A stretch of DNA of 46,295 bases from Crocinitomicaceae bacterium (GTDB lineage: Bacteria; Bacteroidota; Bacteroidia; Flavobacteriales_D; Crocinitomicaceae). The stretch's first letter is position 1. Each line of letters starts with the position of its first letter. The notes beneath the pieces were generated by a model. It did no database searches and was not told the origin of the DNA. It saw only the letters and a list, made by a program, of their open reading frames with translations. Shown piece after piece: positions 1-9,796 of this stretch. The stretch is taken from positions 1 through 46,295 of the forward strand of contig JAKVAS010000007.1 in assembly GCA_022448165.1 (NCBI GenBank), read 5' to 3'. A program made the position numbers and the translations under genes.

Positions 1-1
1 G

Positions 2-520
2 ACAAATACGGAGAACTTAACTCCTCGTTCATTTTTGAATGCATTTTTACCGTACAACTCAACACTCTCTATTGAAGAAAAATTCAAAACTTTCATTCGT
101 GAAGATCGAATGGATCTATTTGAGCGCTTTAAGTGGCTCGGATTATTTGAAAACGAACCTCTTATTGGTATCGAAAATGCAACTCCCGCACAAGTTTTGC
201 AGCAAATTCTTGTAAAAAAACTATCCCTTAGCAATGGTGATAAAGACATGCTAGTTATGATTCATGAATTTGAGTACAAATTGAATAATAAACAGCATAA
301 GATCACTTCTCACATGGTAAACATTGGAGAAGATCAAATTTACACTTCAATGTCTAATACAGTTGGATTGCCAGCTGCAATATGTGGAAAAATGATCTTG
401 AACGGAACATTAAAGACGAAAGGAGTAACCCTGCCAGTTCAGCCAGAAGTATACGAACCAATCCTTACAGAGCTAGAAGAATTCAATATTTGTTTTGTAG
501 AGGAAGAAAAGACGCTCTGA
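2..520 (+). CDS. Saccharopine dehydrogenase family protein, C-terminal part (cut by window edge)
   Basis: The reading frame is open from the first bases of the window to the TGA at 518-520, so this is the C-terminal ~172 residues of a longer protein that begins outside. The TTG at 35 is only an internal codon. The visible part resembles the C-terminal domain of saccharopine dehydrogenase/reductase: a KDMLVMIHEFEY strand, then VGLPAAICGKMILNG, then a closing PVQPEVYEPILTELEEF segment. Family members interconvert saccharopine with lysine or alpha-aminoadipate semialdehyde using NAD(P). In Bacteroidota they usually serve lysine catabolism. The Rossmann domain lies off the window, so cofactor and direction cannot be judged. 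The next gene starts 80 nt downstream behind its own likely promoter. Confidence 0.72.
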   Translation, partial: TNTENLTPRSFLNAFLPYNSTLSIEEKFKTFIREDRMDLFERFKWLGLFENEPLIGIENATPAQVLQQILVKKLSLSNGDKDMLVMIHEFEYKLNNKQHKITSHMVNIGEDQIYTSMSNTVGLPAAICGKMILNGTLKTKGVTLPVQPEVYEPILTELEEFNICFVEEEKTL

Positions 521-535
521 TTTATGGTTTTCAGT

Positions 536-543
536 TATCTTTG
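536..543 (+). promoter_or_regulatory. Candidate -7 promoter element (TATCTTTG) for metG
   Basis: TATCTTTG matches the Bacteroidota housekeeping -7 consensus TAnnTTTG exactly. It lies 57 nt before the metG ATG and after the stop of the preceding gene. No good TTG (-33) element was found at the usual 17-23 nt spacing, so the call rests on the -7 element alone. Confidence 0.45.
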
Positions 544-600
544 CGCAATCATTTGCACTACATCGATGTTGGATGCAGTCTGTAAAGAGAATACTGAATT

Positions 601-2661
601 ATGAGTAAAGCAAAATATACTATCACATCTGCACTTCCGTATGCTAATGGACCTCTTCACTTGGGACATGTTGCAGGCGTTTACCTTCCCTCTGATATTT
701 TTGTGCGTTTCTTACGTATGAATAATCACGATGTAGCGTTTATCTGTGGTAGTGACGAACATGGCGCTGCGATTACACTTCGTGCCAAAAAGGAAGGAAC
801 TACACCTCAAGAGATTGTGGACAAGTATGATGGTATCATCCGTAAAGCTTTTGATGATTTTGGAATTTCTTTTGACATCTTCCACAGAACCTCATCAGAG
901 ATACATCATAAAACAGCCCAAGATTTTTTCAACGTTCTTGACGAAAAAAAACAGTTCACGAAAGAAACACGTGAACAATATTACGATGAAGATTTCAATC
1001 AATTCTTAGCGGATCGATATATTACAGGAACTTGCCCGAATTGTCAACATGATGCAGCATATGGAGATCAATGTGAAAAATGTGGTTCAACATTGAGTCC
1101 AACGGAACTAATTAACCCAAGTTCTACATTAAGTGGAAAAGCTCCTATATTAAAACCTACCTCTCATTGGTATCTTCCATTGGAGCGTCATGAAGATTGG
1201 CTACGTTCTTGGGTAAAGGAGGGACAATTAAACGGTAAAGAACACCACAACCCTAAGAATTGGAGGAACCAAGTTGTAGGCCAATGCATGTCTTGGATTG
1301 ATGGAGGATTAAAGCCTCGTGCTATGACTCGTGATCTTGACTGGGGAGTAAAGGTTCCAGTTGAAGGAGCTGATGGAAAAGTTCTATATGTATGGCTAGA
1401 TGCTCCAATTGGATACATTTCAGCGACAAAACAATGGGCATTGGAAAACAATAAGAACTGGAAAGATTACTGGACAGGAGACCGTAAATTGGTTCACTTT
1501 ATTGGAAAAGATAATATTGTTTTTCATACAATTATATTCCCAATTTTATTAAAGGCGCATGAAGGTCTTATCCTACCAGACAATGTTCCCGCTTACGAAT
1601 TCTTGAACCTTGAAGGAGACAAATTTTCAACATCTCGCAACTGGGCTGTTTGGCTTCATGAATATTTGGAAGCTCATCCAAACAAAGTTGACGAGTTAAA
1701 ATATGTTCTCACCTCTATCGCTCCTGAAACAAAAGACAGCGAGTTCACTTGGAAAGAATTCCAAACACGTATCAATAATGAACTAGCAGCTATTTTAGGG
1801 AATTTTGTAAATCGGGCAATGGTTCTTACGCAAAAATACTATAATGGAGCAGTTCCAGTAATGGGAGAGCTCACTGAATTCGATAACGACATTATATCTC
1901 AAATGGAAGCTATTCCAGGAAAGATATCCAAATTAATGTACAGTTATAAATTAAGAGAAGCACAGGCAGAAGCCATGAATCTAGCTCGACTTGGAAATAA
2001 GTATCTAGCTGACACGGAGCCATGGAAAATGGTTAAAGACCCTGCGAATGCAGCTCGAGTTGCGACCATAATGAATATTGCTTTACAAATCACTGCCAAC
2101 CTAAGTATTGTTCTAAAACCATTTCTACCAGCGACTGCTAAAATCTTGTCTGATCATTTAAATTTCCATGTAAGCGATTGGGAAAAGGCTGGTTCAGCAG
2201 ATCTATTAACTGAAGGCCATCCAACTACAAAAACACCCATCTTATTTGAGAAAATAGACGATGAATTTGTAGAAAATGAAAAAGCCAAACTGGAAGCAAC
2301 GAAAACTATTGAAAATAGCTTCCCTCCGCAAAAAGAAGAGACAAGCTTTGACGACTTCACCAAAATGGACATTCGTGTTGGAACCATCTTAACTGCAGAG
2401 AAAGTAAAAAAAGCAAACAAGCTATTAAAACTATCAGTAGACACTGGTATTGACCAACGTACAATTGTTTCTGGAATTGCTCAGCACTATTCTCCAGAAG
2501 AGGTTATCGGAAAAAAAGTAACTGTTCTAATGAATTTAGCACCTCGTAAAATTCGTGGTGTTGAATCTCAAGGAATGATCTTAATGGCAGAAAATGCAGA
2601 GGGTGAATTAAGCTTTGTTTCTCCTGAAAAAGAATTTGAAGCTGGCGGTGAAGTAAAATAG
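601..2661 (+). CDS. metG: Methionine--tRNA ligase with C-terminal tRNA-binding domain
   Basis: Charges tRNA-Met with methionine in the cytoplasm. This is a class I synthetase of 686 residues, the usual length for the long bacterial form. The HLGH signature is at residues 20-23. A CPNC...CEKCG zinc knuckle lies around 144-162. The second signature is KFSTS at 341-345, followed by RNWAVWLHEYL; this KMSKS variant is common in Bacteroidota. A helical anticodon-binding domain follows. From about residue 584 there is an OB-fold tRNA-binding (EMAPII/Csaa-like) domain starting DDFTKMDIRVGTI, which supports a dimeric enzyme. The ATG at 601 gives the expected N-terminus (KYTITSALPYANGPLHLGH). The next gene starts 12 nt after the stop and is probably co-transcribed. 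Confidence 0.97.
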   Translation: MSKAKYTITSALPYANGPLHLGHVAGVYLPSDIFVRFLRMNNHDVAFICGSDEHGAAITLRAKKEGTTPQEIVDKYDGIIRKAFDDFGISFDIFHRTSSEIHHKTAQDFFNVLDEKKQFTKETREQYYDEDFNQFLADRYITGTCPNCQHDAAYGDQCEKCGSTLSPTELINPSSTLSGKAPILKPTSHWYLPLERHEDWLRSWVKEGQLNGKEHHNPKNWRNQVVGQCMSWIDGGLKPRAMTRDLDWGVKVPVEGADGKVLYVWLDAPIGYISATKQWALENNKNWKDYWTGDRKLVHFIGKDNIVFHTIIFPILLKAHEGLILPDNVPAYEFLNLEGDKFSTSRNWAVWLHEYLEAHPNKVDELKYVLTSIAPETKDSEFTWKEFQTRINNELAAILGNFVNRAMVLTQKYYNGAVPVMGELTEFDNDIISQMEAIPGKISKLMYSYKLREAQAEAMNLARLGNKYLADTEPWKMVKDPANAARVATIMNIALQITANLSIVLKPFLPATAKILSDHLNFHVSDWEKAGSADLLTEGHPTTKTPILFEKIDDEFVENEKAKLEATKTIENSFPPQKEETSFDDFTKMDIRVGTILTAEKVKKANKLLKLSVDTGIDQRTIVSGIAQHYSPEEVIGKKVTVLMNLAPRKIRGVESQGMILMAENAEGELSFVSPEKEFEAGGEVK

Positions 2662-2673
2662 TACCTTAAAAGA

Positions 2674-4140
2674 ATGTATACCGGTGTTCTCGTTTTTATT
2701 CTGTCATGCCTCACGGGTTGGGTTTCTTGGCAAAAATTTAAACAACAACAATATCAATGGGCAATTTTCTTCTTAATAATACTAGGACTCGGACTACGTA
2801 TATTCCTAGCCTCCGATTTATTCATACACCCATGGGATGAACGATATCATGCACTTGTAGCAAAGAACATGTTACAACACCCGTTAACACCAACACTATA
2901 CGACAACCCTATACTTCCTTACGATTACAAACAATGGACAGCGAATCATGTTTGGCTGCACAAACAACCTGTTTCGCTTTGGGGAATTATGCTTAGCTAT
3001 ATGGTTTTTGGCATAAACGAGTTCGCACTGCGATTACCTTCTGTACTATTGAGTACAATAGGAATTTGGATTATGTATCGAATCGGCTTCCGATTATTCA
3101 GTCGAAAGGTTGGCTATTATTCAGCTTTTCTTTACGCCATTCACGGGATAATTATTGAATTTGTAAGCGGAAGAACTCCGACCGATCATATCGACATTTT
3201 CTTCCTCTTCTTCATTCAATTTGCGGTCTTGATGGCAATAGAATTCTCAATTACCAAAAAGTCTTTTTACAACATTTCATGCGGTGTTCTTATTGGGTTG
3301 GCTTTACTCACAAAATGGCTCCCTGGACTAATTGTACTACCAATTTGGGGGTGCTTTCTATTACATCAAAAATTTAGCTTCAGATCAATCCTTCTCCATG
3401 GAACTATACTCTGCTTTACTATTGCAACAATTGTGATTCCTTGGCAATGGTACATTTTTGAATACTTTCCGCAAGAGGCTATCTGGGAAAGTGAATTCAA
3501 CCGAAAACATATTTTTGAATACCTAGACGTAAAAAAGCAACCGATTTTATATCACTTTAACATGTTGCAAATTAACTTTGGGCCGTTCATTTACCTTCCT
3601 CTCATCTGGATAATTTCAAAAGCTATCAAGCGTAAGACGAACTGGAAATATTGGGGCATATTAATTTGGATTCTTATTCCATATATTTTCTTCACCTTGG
3701 TAAAAACAAAAATGCAAGGGTATACACTTTTTGCAGCCCCAGCAATCTTCTTAATATCCGGTATTTTTGTGTCTTATTTAAACTTTAACAAATCTCATTT
3801 TTCTAAGAAATGGTTGGCTCCAGTAGTTATCCTCATCCTATTTGCACTACCCATTCGTTTAACCGTTGAACGGCTTAAGCCGTTTAAAAATGAATCAAAA
3901 ACTGTGGAATGGAAAAACGAAATGATCAATTTTTCCAAGCATATTTCATCCAAACAATCTGTAGTTGTTTTCAATGAACCTCGCCCAATTGAAATGATGT
4001 TTTATACAGACGCCACCGCCTATGACTATTTACCGAAATCAGAAATTATCGATAGTCTTTTAGTAGAAGGTCATGAGCTATACTTAAATCAAGAAGGTCT
4101 CTTAATTAAAATTGATCGAACGACAAAAGTAGAATGGTAA
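2674..4140 (+). CDS. Polytopic membrane glycosyltransferase, GT39/ArnT-like
   Basis: A 488-residue protein dominated by hydrophobic segments, about nine to eleven membrane helices. After the first helices comes an Asp-Glu pair (D55-E56 in HPWDERYHALVAKNM). This is the catalytic signature loop of the GT-C superfamily, which includes protein mannosyltransferases and ArnT. Such enzymes move a sugar from a polyprenyl-phosphate carrier onto lipid A, protein or another acceptor on the outer face of the inner membrane. The LPGLIVLPIW and KTKMQGYTLFAAPAIFL segments also fit the family. The last ~90 residues form a soluble tail. Donor and acceptor cannot be told from sequence. It starts 12 nt after metG, but the pairing says little about function. 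Confidence 0.82.
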   Translation: MYTGVLVFILSCLTGWVSWQKFKQQQYQWAIFFLIILGLGLRIFLASDLFIHPWDERYHALVAKNMLQHPLTPTLYDNPILPYDYKQWTANHVWLHKQPVSLWGIMLSYMVFGINEFALRLPSVLLSTIGIWIMYRIGFRLFSRKVGYYSAFLYAIHGIIIEFVSGRTPTDHIDIFFLFFIQFAVLMAIEFSITKKSFYNISCGVLIGLALLTKWLPGLIVLPIWGCFLLHQKFSFRSILLHGTILCFTIATIVIPWQWYIFEYFPQEAIWESEFNRKHIFEYLDVKKQPILYHFNMLQINFGPFIYLPLIWIISKAIKRKTNWKYWGILIWILIPYIFFTLVKTKMQGYTLFAAPAIFLISGIFVSYLNFNKSHFSKKWLAPVVILILFALPIRLTVERLKPFKNESKTVEWKNEMINFSKHISSKQSVVVFNEPRPIEMMFYTDATAYDYLPKSEIIDSLLVEGHELYLNQEGLLIKIDRTTKVEW

Positions 4141-4183
4141 TACCAGTTAAAAAACTTCTTTTTATTTAAAAAAAAGAAACGCT

Positions 4184-4191
4184 TACCTTTG
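4184..4191 (+). promoter_or_regulatory. Candidate -7 promoter element (TACCTTTG)
   Basis: An exact TAnnTTTG match ending 15 nt before the ATG at 4207. It overlaps an upstream in-frame TTG (4189), which argues that translation starts at 4207 with a very short leader. The upstream side is A/T-rich without a clear TTG at -33. Confidence 0.5.
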
Positions 4192-4206
4192 TGCAAAAAC
4201 TACAGA

Positions 4207-6069
4207 ATGAAGCAACTTATTACTACTGCTGTGATCCTTTTATTCGGATCAGCATTCAGCCAAACTACAGCTGAATTAAACATTGATGGAATCTCTTCCC
4301 AATTGATCTCGAAGATCTTACCCGGAGACCTGATCAGTTACTATGGAAATTATGGAACAAACGGAATGTTCCAACATAAAAACCTTAAAGCAAAACTCAA
4401 CAATGTAGACGACTATAGAACCTCTACATTTTCTAAATCAGTAGATCTAAAAGTCGATGAGAATGGTCAATATGACTTACATGAAATTCTGACAGTAGAA
4501 GGAGGAAGTCGTTTAGACCTCTCTAAGGACGTTGAAATCATTGTATACATTGAAACTATATATGGAAATAGAATTTGGTCCAAGGTAACTCGTGATTCTT
4601 CAACTATAACAGACCCAATCATATTAGATCAGTATACTGCAAAAGAAGGAAAAGATTACCCTGCTGAAAAGGAATTAATTGTAGAGTTCAGTGCGAAACC
4701 AGTAAATCAAACACTTCGTGATGGTATTATAGATAATGGCGATGATTACAAAAAGCGTAAGAGAGAAGACTTTCATTTTATGCTAAAAAACAAAGGGGAT
4801 CAAAATTGGAAAATTGATGTTTGGGGTCCTTTTGGTTCAGTTAGTAGTGGATTAGGAATGAAGGCCATTCTTAAAAACCCCGAAAAACTCGACCTATCTA
4901 AAACTATTGTAATGCGTGCCGAAGCAAAAACCTTAAAAGGAAAACTAGTTTGGTCAGAGGTAGAACTAGAGCCTAGATCTGTTTCGCGCCCTATTAAGGC
5001 AGTTAATTATGACGGTATTGAAGATCAGAATGAAACTCCTAACATCACGGAGACAGAAACAAACTCTACTTCCGATGAAACAACAGATACTCCTCCTGCA
5101 GAGAACAAGACAGAAGCAGAAAATACTTTACCCAAAGAAGAAACAGCTTCTTCTCCGACACAGCCCATTTATTCAGGAGCAACTGACTTAACAACTCAAA
5201 CCTTAAATGCATCTTGTAATGATACTTCCGCTGCATATACAACAGTCATGCTAAATGGTTCAAAAGTATGCATACACAATGGTACTCCTTCAGGGGGAAA
5301 AGGCTTTTATAATGGAAAACTAGAGATGGACTGTAATTTCAAGATTGCAGGGACTGTCTTTCCAATTAAAGGAGGATCATCTATTAAATACCACTTAACA
5401 AGTAAGTATTTGAGTAACGGATATTTGAGAGATGATGTTACTTACACAACAAAACAAGGAACATTTACCTTCAAAAAAGATTCAAGAATATCATTTCACC
5501 CATCGGGTGTTCTAGAAGGTATCCTAACTGAAAATACAACCGTTACTTGTCAAGGAGAAGAATTAAATGTAAGAGCATCGCAAAAAGGAATCCCTGATAT
5601 TTCTTTCGATAAACTATCTCGAATCAAGAAGATCTCCATTGCTTCTAATGTATCTTGGTTAGCTCTCCAAAAAATCAACCTTCCAACGGGAAGTACACTT
5701 TATTTTAGAAATGGAAAACTTAACTCAGTGCAGTTAAGTGAAACCTCAACTATTAAGGTTGAGGAAAAAGAATACTATATAAAAGCAATAAAAGGGAAAT
5801 CAAGTATCTTCTTAACTGATGGGAGCGTCGTAAAGTCATTTACCGTGACAGGTGAATCTCAAATAGTAATCGAAGATCAAAAAATAGCAATCAAACCAGG
5901 TTCTGAAATACGATTAAAAGCCTCAGACATAGGATATACTATCGAGCGTTTTTATGTAGACTCCCCTATAACGATCAAAGTATACAAAGGGAAAAAAATA
6001 AAAACTGTTGAAGTTAAAGCTGGTAAAAAAATTGTTATTAAGGAGGGGAAAGTAGTAAAAGCTGGCTGA
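4207..6069 (+). CDS. Exported protein of unknown function, Thr/Glu-rich linker and C-terminal beta repeats
   Basis: The protein is 620 residues from the ATG at 4207, chosen because MKQLITTAVILLFGSAFSQ is a clean signal peptide ending at an SQ-type cleavage site and because a -7 promoter element covers the upstream TTG. Residues ~20-265 look like two beta-rich domains. A low-complexity linker rich in Thr, Glu, Asn and Pro spans ~270-320. The remainder is a run of short beta-hairpin repeats with periodic Lys/Gly/Ile, ending in a very basic tail (GKKIKTVEVKAGKKIVIKEGKVV). Two Cys-containing stretches sit at the start of the second half. No T9SS sorting tail or enzyme motif is visible. It may be a periplasmic or envelope protein. 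It has its own promoter and terminator, so it is probably monocistronic. Confidence 0.6.
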   Translation: MKQLITTAVILLFGSAFSQTTAELNIDGISSQLISKILPGDLISYYGNYGTNGMFQHKNLKAKLNNVDDYRTSTFSKSVDLKVDENGQYDLHEILTVEGGSRLDLSKDVEIIVYIETIYGNRIWSKVTRDSSTITDPIILDQYTAKEGKDYPAEKELIVEFSAKPVNQTLRDGIIDNGDDYKKRKREDFHFMLKNKGDQNWKIDVWGPFGSVSSGLGMKAILKNPEKLDLSKTIVMRAEAKTLKGKLVWSEVELEPRSVSRPIKAVNYDGIEDQNETPNITETETNSTSDETTDTPPAENKTEAENTLPKEETASSPTQPIYSGATDLTTQTLNASCNDTSAAYTTVMLNGSKVCIHNGTPSGGKGFYNGKLEMDCNFKIAGTVFPIKGGSSIKYHLTSKYLSNGYLRDDVTYTTKQGTFTFKKDSRISFHPSGVLEGILTENTTVTCQGEELNVRASQKGIPDISFDKLSRIKKISIASNVSWLALQKINLPTGSTLYFRNGKLNSVQLSETSTIKVEEKEYYIKAIKGKSSIFLTDGSVVKSFTVTGESQIVIEDQKIAIKPGSEIRLKASDIGYTIERFYVDSPITIKVYKGKKIKTVEVKAGKKIVIKEGKVVKAG

Positions 6070-6132
6070 TTTTAGAATTTGAAAAATCGAACACTTTAAA
6101 CTCAATTTTACAATTGTATTATTTTTTCAACC

Positions 6133-6167
6133 ATCCTCTATTACAAATTAGTAATAGAGGATTTTTT
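6133..6167 (+). terminator. Intrinsic terminator after the exported repeat protein
   Basis: A 12-bp perfect stem (ATCCTCTATTAC / GTAATAGAGGAT) with loop AAATTA, followed by a T-run. It lies 64 nt after the stop of the plus-strand gene and upstream of the convergent response regulator. Confidence 0.85.
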
Positions 6168-6250
6168 ATTCACTATCGGTTACAGTTGCTTCGTTAGAAA
6201 TTCTTTTACGGAACAATGTCTAAACCCAGAAGGCAAAAAACCAAGACATT

Positions 6251-6946
6251 TTAAAAGCTAAGCATCTCTTTCAGCCTAACACTCTTTCTTTCGCTTACCT
6301 CAACTTCTTTCCCACATTTTAGTCTCAATTTAAGCTTTCCCTTAAACCATTTTTCAACATGAACAATGTGTCGAATACTAATGATATCTTGTCGATTGAC
6401 TCGAAAGAAAAAATTTGCATCAAGCCGTTCTTCAATCACGCTCAATGGTTTATGAAGTAACGGGCGCTTATCTTTAAAGAAAACCTTTGTATAATTCCCC
6501 TCTGTATGGAATAACTCTACATCCTTCAACTGCGCAATATAATAACGATCGCTGTCTTTAATAAAAATGCTGTTATCTAGAGAAAAAACAGGCTTTTCCT
6601 CTAATACTATTTTTGATATTGCCTTTTCTAAACGAGCCCCTTTAATCGGTTTTAGTAAATAATCGATTGTATTGTAATCAAATGACTTTACCGCATACTC
6701 ATCATAAGCCGTTGTAAATATCACTTTCGGCGATTGACGGATTTCATTCAACAATTCAAATCCATTCATGTCGGGCAAATGAATATCGAGGAAAACAAGA
6801 TCTGGAATCTCAGTATCGATCAGTTTTATTCCACTCTCCGCATCACTAGCCTTACCTACTAGTTTAATCATACGATTCTTTGAAAGTAAATTCTCCAGCT
6901 CTATTTGTGCTAGTTCAGAATCCTCAATAATAACTGCTCTAATCAT
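6251..6946 (-). CDS. LytTR-family response regulator
   Basis: A 231-residue two-domain regulator. The receiver domain (~1-120) has the acidic pair E8-D9 and the phospho-acceptor D54 in VFLDIHLPDMNG. It also has the conserved Thr in TTAYDEYA and the Lys in LLKPI. The C-terminal LytTR DNA-binding domain (~135-231) includes the typical FHTEGNYTKVFF, FFRVNRQDIIS and VEVSERKSVRLKEML segments. It binds DNA as a transcriptional regulator once phosphorylated by its partner kinase. Its ATG overlaps the stop of the kinase gene by 4 nt, so the two are translationally coupled. Target genes are unknown. Control of the adjacent hydrolase operon is possible but not shown. Confidence 0.93.
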   Translation of the reverse strand: MIRAVIIEDSELAQIELENLLSKNRMIKLVGKASDAESGIKLIDTEIPDLVFLDIHLPDMNGFELLNEIRQSPKVIFTTAYDEYAVKSFDYNTIDYLLKPIKGARLEKAISKIVLEEKPVFSLDNSIFIKDSDRYYIAQLKDVELFHTEGNYTKVFFKDKRPLLHKPLSVIEERLDANFFFRVNRQDIISIRHIVHVEKWFKGKLKLRLKCGKEVEVSERKSVRLKEMLSF

Positions 6947-7995
6947 TCTTCTATTTTTATTTGGGCTATTACTTGATTATCCTTTTCTTTAATTGAAAAT
7001 GTTGCGTTTTCCTCAAACTTCGACGCCAATCGCTGTTTTAAATTCTGTAGCCCAATGCCTTTAGTTATTTCAGACAACAAGAGTTCACCTGAGTTAACGA
7101 CTTCAATTACTCTTGTATTTCCATTACTCGAAACAGAAACCTTTACCTCCCCACCCCTAATCAATTCACCATGTTTAATTGCATTTTCAACGAGCAACTG
7201 AATAGACATTGGAGGAATCATCATTCCATTTAATTTTTCTTCAACTGTCGTCTCAAATCGTACCATATCCTTCAAATGAATCTTATTCAAATCAATATAC
7301 GCCATCACTACCTCCATTTCTTCTTCCACGGAGACAAGTTCCTTTTTTTGGTAATTCAAGGCATATCTAAGTAAATCCGAAACATTCAACAAAGCCGTTC
7401 TTGCCTCTTCTGGGTTTATTAAAATTAAAGATCGAATATTGTTGATCGAATTAAACAAGAAGTGAGGACTTAATTGCTTCCTTAGATTATTTAACTCAGC
7501 ACTTTTTAATTGAAGTAAGAGATCATACTTCTGCTCTATTAATCCTTGTTGTTTTTTAAAAAACAAAAAACTCAAGTAAATCAAGGTCCAAACCAAAATA
7601 ATAAGCGAGAAATTAAACCAGTTACCGATAAAATCTGCCCAAGTCCATGCCTCTTCTCGAAGCAAGAATACAATCAATTCAGAAAACATGAACACTGCAA
7701 TTAGCGAAGTAACAATCACAAGAACAAATACAACAGGAATAATGATAGCCCATTTCTTATTAATTAAATCAACCTTGAGTAGTAAATATCTAATTAAAAG
7801 AGTCCATACAATACCCGTAAAACCAATTAATCCAGAATATGTAATTGCCTCAAAATTTTCTGTAAAAAACCCCGTCTGAAATAGAATATTGATGAAACAC
7901 ATCAATATCCATCCTGAAAAATTAACCGCCCAAAAAGATTTCTTTGGACGGTAATTGAATATTTGCTTCTCTTTCGTTAACCTCCGCTGCTCCAT
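6943..7995 (-). CDS. LytS-like sensor histidine kinase (His_kinase family), four membrane helices
   Basis: The start is taken at the ATG at 7995 (MEQRRLTKEKQ), giving 350 residues. An in-frame start at 8049 would overlap the upstream gene by 47 nt and gives an unlikely N-terminus. Four hydrophobic helices lie at about 22-42, 50-72, 83-108 and 126-147, then a short coiled coil. The phospho-acceptor H178 is in LSPHFLFNSINNIRSL, the hallmark of the His_kinase family paired with LytTR regulators. The ATPase domain shows VENAIKHGE and GIGLQNLKQRL. There is no large extracytoplasmic sensor domain, so the signal is probably sensed within or near the membrane. It sits 7 nt after the hydrolase gene and overlaps the regulator by 4 nt. 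Confidence 0.92.
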   Translation of the reverse strand: MEQRRLTKEKQIFNYRPKKSFWAVNFSGWILMCFINILFQTGFFTENFEAITYSGLIGFTGIVWTLLIRYLLLKVDLINKKWAIIIPVVFVLVIVTSLIAVFMFSELIVFLLREEAWTWADFIGNWFNFSLIILVWTLIYLSFLFFKKQQGLIEQKYDLLLQLKSAELNNLRKQLSPHFLFNSINNIRSLILINPEEARTALLNVSDLLRYALNYQKKELVSVEEEMEVVMAYIDLNKIHLKDMVRFETTVEEKLNGMMIPPMSIQLLVENAIKHGELIRGGEVKVSVSSNGNTRVIEVVNSGELLLSEITKGIGLQNLKQRLASKFEENATFSIKEKDNQVIAQIKIEE

Positions 7996-8002
7996 CCTAC
8001 TA

Positions 8003-9778
8003 TTAATCAATTTTTGAAAGTTCGAACCCACTATAAAATAAGTTCCCATTCTCTAGTATTCTTAGCGTTTCTCCTGTTCCACGACCAATACCTATTGTCA
8101 CCGCTAAACTATCCGATATTTCCTTTAAAATAAGTGTTCTTTTAGTATCTGCACTCGTTCCTTTCATTTTTGCTACAAGTAGTCCTTTCTCTTCAGTGAT
8201 TTCTATAACTAAATCTTCATAATTCACAAAGTCACAATCTTCGCACGTATAATGACCTTCCGAAAGTTTATAGGTGCCAAATTTACCCTTCCATTCATGA
8301 GAAACAGGAATTTCCTCATACTTACAGCTAGCATAATCCTCGCTTCCAGAGCTCATTCTAATAACCTTAAAGTAAACACGCTCATTTTTCTTTGCAAAAG
8401 AGAACTCTTGATGCTTTACTTTTATTGGTACAACCCCTAGTAATCTAATTTTCGCAGCATATCGTAAAGAATCATTGACAGGTTTCAAAATCAATTTAGA
8501 TATCGCATTCATTTTAATTTTAATCTTATTCGGATTTTTAACCGTCATATTCATATTTCCTAAGAAATATCGTCCTACAATCTCATCTGCCCTGCACAAC
8601 TCATCCTTGCTCGTATTTACTTTATTTATTCTTTTGATACTCCCTTCATTTGTCCCTTCTAAATACAATTCTAACAATTCTTCCGCATCTGAAATCCTTG
8701 AGCCACTCTTTGTATTTGTTAAAATAACAGCTCCAACATTCAACTCTGGAATATATTTAAAATCAGCATGAAATGCCCAAGTATCACCTCCGTGGCCAAT
8801 GATTCTTGCTTTAACACTATCCTCCCCTTGCTTAACCCAAACATCATGCGAATACAAACCATAGCCCCAATTATTACTTTTCGGAAGCTCAATATTTAAT
8901 AATGCATTACTTTCCATTTCCTCAATCGATGCACTCTCCGCTATATATTCTCCATTATACTTACCATCAGCTAAAAACATTTTCAAATAATTCGCCATAT
9001 CTAAAGCAGAACTATAAATCAAACCTGCAGCTTTATCTCTTATTTCAGGCTCATCAAAAAACTCGCCATACTTCAAATACCCTCTTGACGTTTGATCTGA
9101 AAACCCTTTACGATTATTAACAAAACTTGATTTCATATTCAATCGCTTGAATATATTCTCTACCAAATACTCTTCATACTCTTGACCTGAAACATTCTCG
9201 ATCAATTTGCCTAATATTCCGTAACCTAAATTCGAATATGAGTGAACATAATTGGCAGGTGCAGCCATCACCATCTTGTTCATTTGACCAATTGTCCAAT
9301 CCATTGTTGGTGGCGCTTCACAAAAGAATCCATTCATTATATCACTTGGCAATCCTGATTGATGACTCAATACATCTTTTATCAAAATTGGACTCTCTTT
9401 TCCTTCTTGATTTTTGATCTTGATCGATTTAATGTGATTTTGAATTGGATCTACAACAGTAAGCATAGATTTATCTTGCAGCTGCATAATAGACAATGCC
9501 GTAAATGACTTCGTACAAGAACCAATTCGATAACTCGTGTTTTCATCCGCTTTCACACTATCCTGTAAATTCTGGAAACCATAACCATTCGCATAAACAA
9601 CCTTTCCATCTTTTACAATTGCGATGCTTGCTCCAACAACTTTATTCTTCTTAATTTTCGAATTATAGGTACTATCGATTAACTGCTTTACTCCTAGATC
9701 AATACTATTTGTTTGCCCAAAACTAAATCCTGACCCAATCAAAAAAAACAAACTAACTATCCTTAAACTATTTCTCAT
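8003..9778 (-). CDS. Exported serine hydrolase, class C beta-lactamase / DD-peptidase-like
   Basis: A 591-residue protein with a signal peptide (MRNSLRIVSLFFLIGSGFSFGQ). The beta-lactamase/transpeptidase-like fold spans ~25-375. The nucleophile motif SxxK is S87-C-T-K90 in GSCTKSFTAL. The YxN motif is Y181-S-N183 in HSYSNLGYG. The third motif is H329-G-G in IIGHGGDTW. About 220 further residues form a beta-rich C-terminal part with several Cys, including CEDCDF. Family members cleave D-amino-acid peptides, esters or beta-lactams in the periplasm. True beta-lactamase activity cannot be claimed from these motifs. It is the first gene of an operon with a LytS/LytR-type pair, which suggests a cell-wall or envelope signal. 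A strong promoter lies just upstream. Confidence 0.85.
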   Translation of the reverse strand: MRNSLRIVSLFFLIGSGFSFGQTNSIDLGVKQLIDSTYNSKIKKNKVVGASIAIVKDGKVVYANGYGFQNLQDSVKADENTSYRIGSCTKSFTALSIMQLQDKSMLTVVDPIQNHIKSIKIKNQEGKESPILIKDVLSHQSGLPSDIMNGFFCEAPPTMDWTIGQMNKMVMAAPANYVHSYSNLGYGILGKLIENVSGQEYEEYLVENIFKRLNMKSSFVNNRKGFSDQTSRGYLKYGEFFDEPEIRDKAAGLIYSSALDMANYLKMFLADGKYNGEYIAESASIEEMESNALLNIELPKSNNWGYGLYSHDVWVKQGEDSVKARIIGHGGDTWAFHADFKYIPELNVGAVILTNTKSGSRISDAEELLELYLEGTNEGSIKRINKVNTSKDELCRADEIVGRYFLGNMNMTVKNPNKIKIKMNAISKLILKPVNDSLRYAAKIRLLGVVPIKVKHQEFSFAKKNERVYFKVIRMSSGSEDYASCKYEEIPVSHEWKGKFGTYKLSEGHYTCEDCDFVNYEDLVIEITEEKGLLVAKMKGTSADTKRTLILKEISDSLAVTIGIGRGTGETLRILENGNLFYSGFELSKID

Positions 9779-9796
9779 CTTTATCTATTTAGACTG

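Noticed and set aside
6215-6250. Inverted repeat AATGTCT...AGACATT after the response regulator gene
   Set aside because: A 7-bp stem with a 22-nt loop and no T-run; too weak to call a terminator.
8475-8771. Hydrophobic 98-codon plus-strand frame inside the hydrolase gene
   Set aside because: It is the complement of the serine hydrolase coding sequence; no independent evidence.
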